A stretch of 64,000 nt of DNA from Sophora flavescens (taxonomy: Eukaryota; Streptophyta; Magnoliopsida; Fabales; Fabaceae). Positions within the stretch are counted from its first letter, which is position 1. Each line of letters starts with the position of its first letter. The notes below the pieces were generated by a model. The model saw only the letters and a list, made by a program, of their open reading frames with translations, searched no databases and was not told where the DNA came from. The stretch is from positions 35,367,652 through 35,431,651 of the forward strand of contig CM061070.1 in the NCBI GenBank assembly GCA_030762895.1, read 5' to 3'. This document shows positions 43,102-53,652 of the stretch, in pieces. Both the position numbers and the translations under genes were made by a program.

Positions 43102-43697
43102 TGTAACACCCTGTTTTTCGTGTGCTTCTTTATCAGTAAATACATGCTTTAATGTGTTTATTTTTGATAAAATCTAGGGGATGATTTTATTTAAAATAAA
43201 ATCATTTTCTTGTGTTGTTTTACCGTATGAAGTCAAAGTAAAATTTTCGGTCGAAAATTCAGACGAAAATGGGTCTGGGTTCTTACTGCCAGTACAAGTT
43301 TAATGAGCTAGAGACCAAATTTTAATTCGTGAATGAGACGTTTAGGGTTTTTATGATGTTTTGTGTGGGTTTGGAGTTTTTCGAAAAATCTTGTTCGGGG
43401 CCAAATCTTAGGGATTTCCCGGGCGAAATCGTCGGGAAATACGATCGGGGAAGTCACCTGATACGCAATGGAGCAGAGCATCAAGAGGATGAAGTGACAT
43501 GAAGTGACTTGATGTGAAGGTTATGACACACCTCAAAAGGTGAATCATGACTTTTTTTCAAAAATCTCACTTTTTCATCTTTCTCTCTCCAATCACATCA
43601 CATTACCTTAACTCATTGTCCTCTCTACAAGCAACCCACTTTCTTTCTTCTCTTCTTTCTTCCTCTCCCAAAACCGTGACCCTCTCCTCTCACTCTC

Positions 43698-43705
43698 TAT
43701 AAACA
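43698..43705 (+). promoter_or_regulatory. Probable TATA box of the Tekay LTR
   Basis: TATAAACA in the context CTCTCTATAAACACTCTTC, followed about 35 bp later by a long pyrimidine tract, an arrangement typical of plant promoters with Y-patches. Transcription from here is inferred. Confidence 0.55.
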
Positions 43706-43724
43706 CTCTTCATTTCTCACCTTC

Positions 43725-44160
43725 TCCCCTTCTTCCTCTTCTCTCTCTTCTTCTCTCTCCTTCTTCTTCTCTTCTCCCTTCTCTTCCTTCTCTTCTTCTT
43801 CTTCTTCTCTTCCTCTCTTCTTCTTCTTCTTCTTCTCTTCTCTTCTTCTTCTTCTTCTCTTCTCTCTTCTTCTTCTTCTTCTTCTTCTTCTTCCTTCTTC
43901 TTCTTCTTCTTCTTCTTCTTCTTCTTCTTCTTCTTCTTCTTCTCCTCTTCTCTTCTTCTCTTCTTCTTCTCTTCTCTTCTTCTTCTTCTTCTCTTCCTCT
44001 TCCTTCTTCTTCTTCTTCTTCTTCTTCCTTCTCTTCTTCTTCTTCTTCTTCTTCTTCTTCTTCTTCTTCTTCTTCATTTCTACACTTCTTCTTCTTCTTC
44101 TTCTTCCATTTCTTCCTCATTTACACTCCTCCTCCTCCTCCTCTCTTACAAAGTTTACAT
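43725..44160. repeat. TTC/CTT trinucleotide tract
   Basis: About 430 bp of almost pure pyrimidine on the plus strand, mostly TTC repeats with CTC and TCTC interruptions, then CTC repeats near 44130. It lies just downstream of the TATA box and would be in the 5' part of the LTR transcript. The Lys/Glu-only frames on the minus strand are translations of the tract, not genes. Confidence 0.95.
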
Positions 44161-44509
44161 TTTTATCAAGATTTTCTCTTAGAGTTCTTCATCAAAGTTC
44201 TTCATCTTGTTAAGGGTAATACTTCTATGTAGTTTTTTTTCAAAGTTTCATCTTTTGTTTCAAATTTTTCTTCATATGCCCTTTATGTTCTTTTAACTTC
44301 TAAAACCTCTCAAAAAATGGTAGAAAACTCTTTTTCAGTTGAAACCACTTTCTATATTCTTGTATTTACTCATACTATCACATACTAAAAGGTTGTGTAA
44401 AACAAAGTTTCCTAACCTCTTCTTCCCAAGGAGGCCGAAACCATGTATATGGTTTAGGTGAATCTTGTTTCAACTTTTACAAGTATGAGTTTGTATTTGA
44501 GTTTCATTT

Positions 44510-45370
44510 CCGAGATGATCATGGACCAAGGCTCCCTTATGTTAAAGGATGCTATGTCTAAGTGATTGGAAAGTTTAACGATTTTTACCCTATTTTTATG
44601 TAAAGACCAAAACCAATGAGTTTTAAGGCAATGGTGTTTAAGTTTTGTTTTCCAAAATGATCATGGATTAAGACTCCTTGATATAGAAGGATGCCAAGTC
44701 CAAGAGATTGGAAAGTTTTTTAGATTTCTAACCCCTATTTCTTGAAAAGGCCGAAACCTTAAATGGTTATAGCAAAGATGTTGAGTTTTGTTTTCCAAAG
44801 TGATCATGGACTAAAAAGATCCTTATGTTAAAGGATGTTATGTCTAAGTGATTGGAAATTTTAAAATATTTTCTTGCTTTATTTTCCTATGATGGCCGAA
44901 TGTAACATTTGACCTAGGATGTGTTATTTTATTTTGTTTTTCAAGATGATTATGGATTAAAGCTCCTTCATGTTAAAGGATGCTATGTCCAAAAGATTGG
45001 AAGATTTAAAGATCTCTAACCTCACAAACTTGTTAAGGCCGAACCTAAGAGTTAATGGTCTAAGACATTTGATTTTTCTATTTTCCGAAATGATCATGGT
45101 TTCAAGCTCCTTACTATGTATGGATGCTAACCTAAAGAGATTGGAAAGTTTAGAAATTCCTAGCCTATTTACCTATGCTTGACCGAAACCCTAAGTCAAG
45201 TACTTAGTGAGATTTTTAATTCAACTTTGTTAAAAGATTGTTGTTTATGAACTTCTAGCACTTAAGGATCATAAATCCAAGAGTCGCATAAATTTCGGAA
45301 ACCCCTAATCCTAGTTTATTGTATGAACTGAACCTATACCTTGTGGTTAGTGTTCTCGAGTTGATTTTTT
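44510..45370 (+). repeat. Tandem repeat of about 143-146 bp in the Tekay LTR
   Basis: The phrase ATGATCATGG or a close variant recurs at 44515, 44657, 44800, 44946 and 45090 (spacings 142, 143, 146, 144). Each is followed by a similar block: a CTCCTT run, AAGGATGCTATGTC-like, GATTGGAAAG-like and GGCCGAAACC-like phrases. A sixth degraded unit follows to about 45370. Divergence between units is considerable, so it is old. Tandem repeats inside LTRs are a known source of satellite DNA. Confidence 0.85.
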
Positions 45371-46189
45371 TTTAACTCATGATTTTATGTTGGTAACCTT
45401 AGACTTCCATCGCTGGAGAAGCGAGGACGTTCGTGAACCTTCTTTTCAAATCCAAAACTCTTAACTCTGACGTGAGGTAAGAGGGGATTCCCTAAAGATA
45501 TTCAATAATTGTATGCATGTGTGTATGTGTTTAACTGGATATTTATATGTTGATTGAGCTTACTTGGTTATCTAATGTACTTGAACTGTTGTGCTACTAT
45601 CTGCTGTTGAACTGTGCTTGTTCTAAATGTTATAATGAATATTTGTGATGAACTGCTTTCAATTGTGATATTAGCATTGAACTGAGAATATATACTGCTG
45701 TTGATTGAAAGTTTGCTAAGCCAGACTTGTGTCTGTGCTCAACTGTTATAAGGATTAAAAACCTTAATAAGCTTTGAAGATGAAAGGATTGGTGTTCTTT
45801 TCCAAAAGCTCATTAACTTAAAGTACTTGTTTTAAATGTTGAAATGGTTTTGGTGAACTATTGTAATACAAGATAAAAATCCTTTTCGAACTATGTGTCT
45901 TCAAGTGAAAACTTTCAAGATTATTTGGCAATATCCTATTGGGGATTTTCAAAGATAAAAATATTTCAAAGATGCTTTATAAAAGATTTTCAAAGAAAAG
46001 GTTTTCTCCTAAATGATTTAGAAACTTTCCGATAGCCTGGATAGGTTATCGAGGATTCGGTTTTGAATTTGATTTTCACTGAACGAAAAATAAGTACTTA
46101 AGAAAGAGAATCTAGTACACGAGACGTCGCCTCTAGTATTCAGTTATATGCATGTGATCCTGGATCAGTGTTAATTCGGGGCCATGAGT

Positions 46190-47583
46190 TGATACCTCAT
46201 ATTTGTTTATCATTTTGCATACATTTTCATATAGTTTAGGCATTTTTAATTTGCTTTTTGTTAGTTTTTACTTTGGAACAGGTAAGGCGGTTTTTGTGGT
46301 GTTGTTTTGCAGGAATTAAAGGTAAAATGCTCGGAATTGACCATGATGGAGCTTGGATGAAGATGGAGCTTTAAAAGTGAAGAAAATGAGCCAAACAGAG
46401 CCCATCACGGCCTAGCCTTGATGACCATCACGGCCATGATTGAGCAAAACAGAAAGGAAAAGAAGGCAAAAGTCAGAATTGGTCACGGCCTAGCCGTGAT
46501 GCCCATCACGGCCGTGACCTGTCAGCTGAACCAGACCCCCACAAGTCAGAATCTGTCACGGCCTAGCCGTGATGAGCATCACGGCGTGATAGACCAAAAA
46601 TTGAAGAAGCGTCCAAGGCAGAATCCATCACGGCCTGGCCGTGACGGCCCTCACGGCCGTGACGCGTGTTACTTGGATCAGAAGCAACTGATTTGGATCT
46701 AATTTGAGTTAGATTGGGATTCAAACTTCCCAAATCTATAAATATGGCATCAAGTCAGAGGCTTAGGAGGACTTTGGCTGCTACTTAGGCTATTATTTAG
46801 GATCTCTCTTCTTCCTCCTCCTCTCTTTTCAGATTTTTATTTTCATGTTGTTGTCAACCAAGCTTGTCATCACCATGACAAGGCTTAAGTAGTAGTTTAG
46901 TTTATAGGGATTGGGGCTATGCCCAAGGTTTATTTATGGCAATAAATTGATGTTATATCTCTATTAATTGCGATTTTGCTTTAGATCTGATTTCTAGTGT
47001 TTTAATTACTCGTAAATCTGGTGCGCGCTTATTTACGTGTCGTAGATATTCTAAGGAGGAACCTAGCGGTGAACTTAGGTGTCGGATCTATAGAATCAGA
47101 CTTAGGACTGAAATCACGAGAGTTAGAAGCCGTCCTTCGAGGATTAACGAATTGTCACAAAATGTAAAGGGTTCAATCTAAATTAGACTACCACGAGAGT
47201 AGGGGTTGGTTTAATTGGGCACGATTTTTGTAACCCGAGAGGGAGCTTAAACTATTTGAGGATAAATTCGCCTTCAAGGCATTTTCGATAATTAACAGGG
47301 GATAATCAATTTAGTAACATAAACGATCTTGTTGGTAACCCAAATCCCTAGGAATCCATTTAAATCTGAAAAACCATAAATTGTTTACTTTCTGTTTTAC
47401 TTGATTGCATTTTATCTCTTATTTCAAAAATCCAAATCTTTTTATACAGTCCAGTTTTATCATTTAACAATTAGTTGTGATTCGAGATCACGGTCTCTGT
47501 GGGATCGATATCTTTTTATTACTTGGCGACAATCCGGTACACTTGCCGGATCGCACGCACGTGCACTCGCACGACCGACATCA
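46190..47583 (+). repeat. 5' LTR of the plus-strand family 1 element
   Basis: 1394 bp, TGATACCTC...GACATCA. Relative to the 3' LTR it lacks 12 bases right after the terminal TGAT but retains the palindrome cluster. TATAAATA is at 46737-46744. The U5 end has CCGGTACACTTGCCGG, a small hairpin shared with family 3. Confidence 0.93.
46400..46744 (+). promoter_or_regulatory. U3 paired-palindrome array and TATA box
   Basis: Four modules start at 46404, 46482, 46555 and 46627, spaced 72-78 bp. Each has ATCACGGCCTAGCCGTGAT (or near), 5-6 bases, then TCACGGCCGTGA (or near), and most are preceded by GTCAGAAT. TATAAATATGGC follows about 70 bp after the last module. The position is that of a U3 enhancer. 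The half-sites CACG/CGTG resemble plant bZIP/bHLH-type cores, but no factor can be named. Confidence 0.6.
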
Positions 47584-47589
47584 AGTTTT

Positions 47590-47607
47590 TGGCGTCGTTG
47601 CCGGAGA
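47590..47607 (+). promoter_or_regulatory. Primer-binding site, tRNA-Asp type
   Basis: TGGCGTCGTTGCCGGAGA, six bases after the LTR end, matching the tRNA-Asp complement except for two transitions. Confidence 0.88.
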
Positions 47608-47728
47608 CTGTGCTTTCTCGAATCTCAATTCAATTCCTAAATTGATTTTTCTGAACCTTTTATTTTTATTTGATTTTATTATTTGTTATATAAAAAAAAT
47701 TCTTGAGTATCTATCTCTCTGTGTTTTT

Positions 47729-50056
47729 ATGCAAAGATCCCTAAGTCTTGGAAACCTTAGTGAGATCGATCCCGAAGTCGAAAGGACCTTTCATAGACGT
47801 AGGAGACTACAAAGAGAGAGAGAGAGGTTGAGTCCCATTCCACTCATGGCAAATCAACCAGAGACGAAACCTCAGAAGGACTACGCAGCCCCAAATGCTA
47901 GGAGCTTGCGAACTGGGATTGTTAGGACAGAGATTGAGGCGGAAAACTACACTATATCGCCTATGCTAATCAACATGATTAGGCAACATCAATTCGGAGG
48001 ACTGCCCTCGGAGGACCCGACTGACCACGTAGAGACATTCTTGGAGTTCACCGATGCAGTTAGAATTCATGGTGCCCCAGTTGATGCTATTCGTTTGAGG
48101 TTGTTCCCCTCATCTCTTACTGGAAAGGCGAAAGCTTGGCTAAAGCAAATACCCTCTAATATCTTGACGACTTGGGACCAACTGGAGCAGGCGTTCTTGG
48201 AGAAATTCTTCCCTCCATCCAAGACGGTCTACATATGAACCCAGATCACCGGCTTCTTCCAAAAGGACGGAGAATGCTTATCAGAAGCTTGGGATCGCTA
48301 CAAGGGATTGCTGGAGTCTTGCCCACATCATGGACTCGAAAGGTGGTTATCAGTGCACACCTTCTACAACGGATTGGATTACTCTTCGAAGGTGTCACTC
48401 GATTCCGCAGCTGGTGGAGCCTTTATGAATAGGCCTCTGACTGAGGCATTCAACATCATTGAAAACGTGGCCACCAACTACCACCAATGGGGTTCAGAAA
48501 GAGGTAATAACCCGAAAAAGATTTCGGGGGGTAAGTTTGAAATAAATAGCACTGATCTTATAATGTCAAAAATAGACTCACTGAATAAACGTTTTGATCA
48601 GCTTGAACGGGCTAATGTGAGTGCAATAGGTGATACTAACATTGTTTGTGAGATTTGTGGAATGCAGGGACATGACATGATGGAGTGCCCACGTGGTACT
48701 GCTCATGGATCCGGCGCTTCGGGGGAACAAGTGAACTCTTGTCACAACTTCTACGACACGAACCCGAAGTTGCCCAATTATGCTCCCCCAAATGTTTACA
48801 ACCAAGGAAGGAAGAACATCCCTTACCTCTCCTACGGGAACTACAGCAACACCCTGAACCACGAGTTCCAAGAAGGCCAAGGTAATAGGAAACCCGCAGC
48901 GGGGTATCCTCAGGTACAGAAGTCTAAACTCGAGTCTTTACTGGAAAGTTTTGTTGAAACTCAAACAAAACAAAATGAGGAGTTTAGACAACAAGGTAGG
49001 GCAGCAAACGAGGCAATAAAAGAGCTAGCATCTAAGGTAGATAACTTAGCCATCCATAACAAGATGCTAGAAACTCAGATTGCCCAACAAGCCATCACAT
49101 ACTCTAGACCTAAAGGTACGTTCCCGGGGCAACCCGAAGCAAATCCCATTGAACATTGTAATGCCATACACTTGAGGGATGATAAGCTTGGGGTGGTTGA
49201 AAAAGACGTGGAACCAGAGGAGGACATGAGCGAAGATGAAGAGCCAGAACAAAAGTATGTCCCTCCACCACCGTACCAACCCCCAATACCTTTCCCACAA
49301 AGATTGGTCAAGAGAAAGCAAGTAGACATAGAAGCTAAAATGCCTCCTAAATTGAAAGACCCAGGTAGTTTCTCTGTAGCTTGCTCGATTGAAGAAGTGC
49401 AAATAGACCGAGCCTTATGTGACTTAGGGGCTAGTGCGAGCTTGATGCCGCTCACTATCTTGGAAAGGTTGGGAACCAAAGAGCTGAGTCCATTCAAATT
49501 CTCCTTACAATTTACGGATGGCTCAACTAGAACTCCTCTAGGCATACTAGAGAATGTTCCTGTAAAGGTAGGGAAATTTTTCATCCCTACCGATTTCCAG
49601 GTATTGGATATGAAAGCGAATTCTGAATTCCCCATCATTTTAGGAAGGCCATTCTTGGCCACCGCTGGAACGATAATAGACGTAAGGAATGGCAAACTAT
49701 CTCTGAATGTAGAGGAAGGTAGGGTAAATTTTAAATTGACTAACTCATATAACAAACATCCTTTTGTGAGCCATGTGTGCAGGATCGATATAACGTCTCC
49801 AGTGGTAAAGGAAGAGCTCGACATGGAGGCAACTCCGAATATTTGCATGGCTAGTGATGCACTGAATGGTGATGAAGTTGGAGTTGCTCAGCATGTGGAT
49901 ACAAAACTTCCGCCGGGAGGGAGTAAGGCCATGAAGCTTAAAGTGAAAAGAGCAAAGCGGAAGCGCAATTGGCCATATGAGCAGAATCGTCTCTTTGAAG
50001 GACTCCCATGGAAGAGAAGTGTTCCTGCACTTCTATGCCCAGCCGACCCCGGTTGA
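47729..50056 (+). pseudogene. Gag-protease ORF with a single in-frame stop
   Basis: From the ATG at 47729 (MQRSLSLGNLSEIDPEVERT) to the stop after PALLCPADPG the frame is 775 codons, with one break: TGA at 48236-48238 where array copies have CGA (Arg). Gag: LFPSSLTGKAKAWLKQIPS at about residue 125, the knuckle CEICGMQGHDMMEC near 310 and the following NSCHNFYDTNPK. A helical stretch (AIKELASKVDNLAIHNKMLE) and a proline-rich linker lead to a protease with ALCDLGASASLMPLTI and IILGRPFLATAG. The tail is very basic (KLKVKRAKRKRNW). A single C to T change makes this the best evidence for the family's protein. Confidence 0.9.
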
Positions 50057-50099
50057 TTGAAGGAAGTATGGTCAAGCTTAAGATCGTAAATAAGCGATT

Positions 50100-50117
50100 C
50101 TTGGGAGGCAACCCAAG
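50100..50117 (+). other. Conserved hairpin downstream of gag-protease
   Basis: CTTGGGAGGCAACCCAAG forms a 6-bp stem with loop AGGCAA, 44 bases after the stop codon. The same sequence occurs in the array units (4204-4220, 10386-10403) and in family 3 (59226-59243), where flanking sequence differs. Role unknown. Confidence 0.7.
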
Positions 50118-50275
50118 TTTTCTTTCCCTTTTTCATTTGTCTTCGAATTTAGATCTTGAATAATTTGAGAAGATCAAGAGAAGAAAAAAAATCATAAATT
50201 AATAGATTTGTCGAGTCTTTTCAGGTTAAGAATGAAGGAAGAGCAAAGGGGCAGGGACTAACAAAGTCAGAAGTC

Positions 50276-50500
50276 ATCACGCCCAGGTCGTGACAGAGGT
50301 CACGGCCGTGATGAGCTAACCCATGAAGTCAGAATGGATCACGGCCCAGATGTGACATCCATCACGGGCGTGATGAGAAGGACCTTAAGATCAGAGAGTA
50401 TCACGGCCTAGCCGTGATACAGGTCACGGCCGTGACAGGCCAGCTCCTGAAGACTAGAATTGATCACGGCCTGCCCGTGATACCCATCACGGCCGTGATA
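50276..50500 (+). repeat. Second paired-palindrome cluster, in the 3' UTR
   Basis: Modules start at 50276, 50338, 50400 and 50463, periods 62, 62 and 63 bp. They have the same internal design as the U3 modules (spaced 19-bp palindrome, about 5 bases, 12-14-bp palindrome) and a similar preceding GTCAGAATG-like word. Copies are at 3824-4050 and 10005-10230 in the array. Confidence 0.85.
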
Positions 50501-51867
50501 CAATTTCCAACAAGTTTTTGACTAGGCATGTGAGCCAGCACCTGCTACCACCTCGGTGAGTTGTTCCAATTTTTCTCCTCTCTCCGACTTGATTATTTAC
50601 ATCGAGGACAATGTAAATCTTTAAGCTTGGGGTAGGGGTATTTTTGAAAAATTTTGCATTTTTACATTTTTCATGTTGCATTCATATAGGGATAGTTTTG
50701 CATGATCACATTCTCTAGATTGCCCCTCACTTAGAATTTGCATCCAATTGTGAGAACTTGGTGCCAAATAAATTGAGATAGTAAATTTTTGAACCCAATT
50801 TTTTATTCTTGTGATAAGGCTAAAAATAAAAATTCTTGAGATGATCCTTTGATAGTTGATAATTAGCATGTGGTTCTCTAGATTTGTGTTTCTCATTGAT
50901 GTTAAACTACTAAATGTGAGATTTTTGAGCCAAAAAGGGGTACTCACTAAATCTACCCCATTCCTTGTGATAGAGTGTTTTATTCCTCTTGGATTGCATT
51001 CTCTAGAACTTGACTTGAAACCGTTTTGAAACTTAGAAATTTTTTAAAACATTTTTGAAAATGATTGAGGCACTAGGCATTTTTTCGGCCTTCTGAGCAT
51101 TGATTGATTAAATGCTACCCCTTAGTTGCCCAATTTTGAGCCTAGAAGAATAAAATACTTTTCTTGGTACCTTGAATTATTTTGATGAATGATGCTTGGT
51201 GTGGCACCTTTTAAAGTATTACAAAAAGGGTGAAAATGGTAGTTTGAAAAAGTGTGGGATGATAAAGTTAGAAAATATTTCTCTTGAATTGAAAATCTCC
51301 CCTTTTCCAAAATAAACAAAAAAAAATGGAGAAGGTGATGACAAAAAGCAAGTGAGAAATAAAATTAAAAAAAGGGGGTGGGGGGGGGGAGGTGGAAAAT
51401 TGAATCAGAGCCCAAAAAGGTATTTTAGAAGGTGTCATTCTTTGCAATGTTTGAATTTTGTTTAGCCTTCTCGAAATTTCATTTTCTTGATTTCCCCACC
51501 TAACAATTAATCCCATGGCCCCATTACAACCAGAGTAAAGACCTCTTGATTCTTTTATGTTTTCATTAATAAAGTGGAGATTTGGTTAATAGTCAAACTT
51601 ATGGTAGAGTACCTTCCTTTAGGAAATTGAGCGAATTGTCATATTCCCTTAAACACTTGAGTGAGGTGAGAAGAGTGCCCGAATCAGTGAGAATATGGAT
51701 TTAGGAAACCTAAGCTTCTAATTGGACTTGAAATTGATTGTCTCTAGGTTTCTTATTTGAAAAAGCCTGTTACTTGGATTAGCTACTCGGGTCTTTGGTT
51801 CACTATCCACGCTCTAATTATTTATATCTTTTGGCCTTCGTGATTGTTTGAGGACAAGCAAAATCTT

Positions 51868-51882
51868 AAGCTTGGGGTGATT
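51868..51882 (+). promoter_or_regulatory. Polypurine tract region of the family 1 element
   Basis: AAGCTTGGGGTGATT directly before the 3' LTR. The upstream GAGGACAAGCAAAATCTT is also found, slightly changed, at the internal copy 50604-50633. Confidence 0.75.
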
Positions 51883-52882
51883 TGATTAGTGTGATTACAC
51901 CTCATATTTGTTTATCATTTTGCATACATTTTCATATAGTTTAGGCATTTTTAATTTGCTTTTTGTTAGTTTTTACTTTGGAACAGGTAAGGCGGTTTTT
52001 GTGGTGTTGTTTTGCAGGAATTAAAGGTAAAATGCTCGGAATTGACCATCAAGTCAGAGGCTTAGGAGGACTTTGACTGCTACTTAGGCTATTATTTAGG
52101 ATCTCTCTTCTTCTTCCTCCTCTCTTTTCTGATTTTTATTTTCATGTTGTTGTCAACCAAGCTTGTCATCACCATGACAAGGCTTGAGTAGTAGTTTAGT
52201 TTCTAGGGATTGGGGCTATGCCCAAGGTTTGTTTATGGCAATAAATTGATGTTATATCTCTGTTAATTGCGATTTTCCTTTACATCTGATTTCTAGTATT
52301 TTAATTACTCGTAAATCTGGTGCGCGCTTATTTACGTGTCGTAGATATTCTAAGGAGGAACCGAACGATGAACTTGGGTGTCGCATCTATAGAATCAGAC
52401 TTAGGACTGAAATCACGAGAGTTAGAAGCCATCCTTCGAGGATTAACGAATTGTCACAAAACGTAAAGGGATCAATCTAAATTCGACTACCACGAGAGTA
52501 TGGGTTGGTTTAATTGGGCACGATTTTTGTAACCCGAGAGGGAGCTTAAACTATTTGAGGATAAATTCTCCTTCAAGGCATTTTCGATAATTAACAGGGG
52601 ATAATCAATTTAGTAACATAAACGATCTTGTTGGTAACCCAAATCCCTAGGAATCCATTTAAATCTGAAAAACCATAAATTGTTTACTTTCTGTTTTACT
52701 TGATTGCATTTTATCTCTTATTTCAAAAATCCAAATCTTTTTATACAGACCAGTTTTATCATTTAACAATTAGTTGCGATTCGAGATCACGGTCTCTGTG
52801 GGATCGATATCTTTTTATTACTTGGCGACAATCCGGTACACTTGCCAGATCGCACGCACGTGCACTCGCACGACCGACATCA
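51883..52882 (+). repeat. 3' LTR of the plus-strand family 1 element, shortened
   Basis: 1000 bp, TGATTAGTGTG...GACATCA. About 400 bp present in the 5' LTR (GACCAT|GATGG... to ...TGGC|ATCAAGTCAG) are missing, with CAT/ATC microhomology at the joint. The loss removes all palindrome modules and the TATA box. LTRs are identical at insertion, so the deletion came later. Confidence 0.93.
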
Positions 52883-53652
52883 TGAGTCCTATTCATGATG
52901 TTCTGGACTGAGAGTCCAATTCTCGAAATCGAGGACAGTGCATTCTGATTTCGTTGTTGTGGGCTATTGTGCTTATAATGTTAAGTTCAAAACATGAATA
53001 AAAGCATAAGTGATTTATATGACCACAACCCTTGACTGCGGCATCAGTCTCGGGCGTTGTGATTGAGCATTCGAACTGTGTGTCCTATGTTTATAAGTTT
53101 TCAAGTGATGGGGAAATAATGATTAAGTCGTTAGCTTTTAGCTGCGCAACAAAAAAGAATGAAAACAAAGAAAACCTTTTGAGTAAAATATTTTCTCATG
53201 TGCATTTCCCCAGGCAGACGTGCTTTCTTACATATCAGATACAAGGTGGTATATGGGAGTCAGTCCATGTGACTGGTTCAATGGGACATGTGACGTTGAT
53301 CGTCCTGAGACCATAAATGCATGAGGGTATGGAGGCAACTGCCAGGTGGGCTAGAGATTGACCAACTCTAATTCTTCTCTAGTGGAAAAAGGTGTTGATA
53401 TCTCATGAGATTAAGTTAGAGCCTGATATTGAAGTGCGATGCATATTTTCAAAGGTTGACTGTACGGGTTTGAGACCCTTTGATATAACACCTTATGTTA
53501 TGTATATGCATGATTTAACTGCTTATATGATTATGTGATATATGTATCATGTATATGGTTGTTGTGGGGTATATCTTATGATGGTATCTCACTCTTGCAC
53601 ATCTGTATGTTATGTTCTTTTCTTCTTGTACTGGGGATGCGCGTGCTTTTAG

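Larger units (their letters stand above)
50057..51882 (+). other. 3' UTR of the family 1 element
   Basis: No coding sequence is supported. It holds the hairpin at 50100-50117, four palindrome modules at 50276-50500, an internal PPT-like copy at 50604-50633 and a G-run at about 51374-51392. The PPT AAGCTTGGGGTGATT (51868-51882) sits next to the 3' LTR. At 1.8 kb it is nearly as long as the coding region and is conserved in all full copies here. Confidence 0.75.
46190..52882 (+). mobile_element. Complete family 1 element with TSD TGAGT
   Basis: 6693 bp, flanked by TGAGT at 46185-46189 and 52883-52887. It has a 5' LTR (1394 bp), tRNA-Asp PBS, gag-protease, hairpin, 3' UTR with palindromes, PPT and 3' LTR (1000 bp). 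No RT, RNase H or integrase occurs, the same as in the minus-strand array, so absence of polymerase is a family property and not a local deletion. The leader lacks the long TA run seen in all array units. Confidence 0.95.

Noticed and set aside
43697..44120. Lys/Glu-only proteins of 126 and 136 aa on the minus strand
   Set aside because: They are translations of the TTC tract in the Tekay LTR, with no other sequence content.
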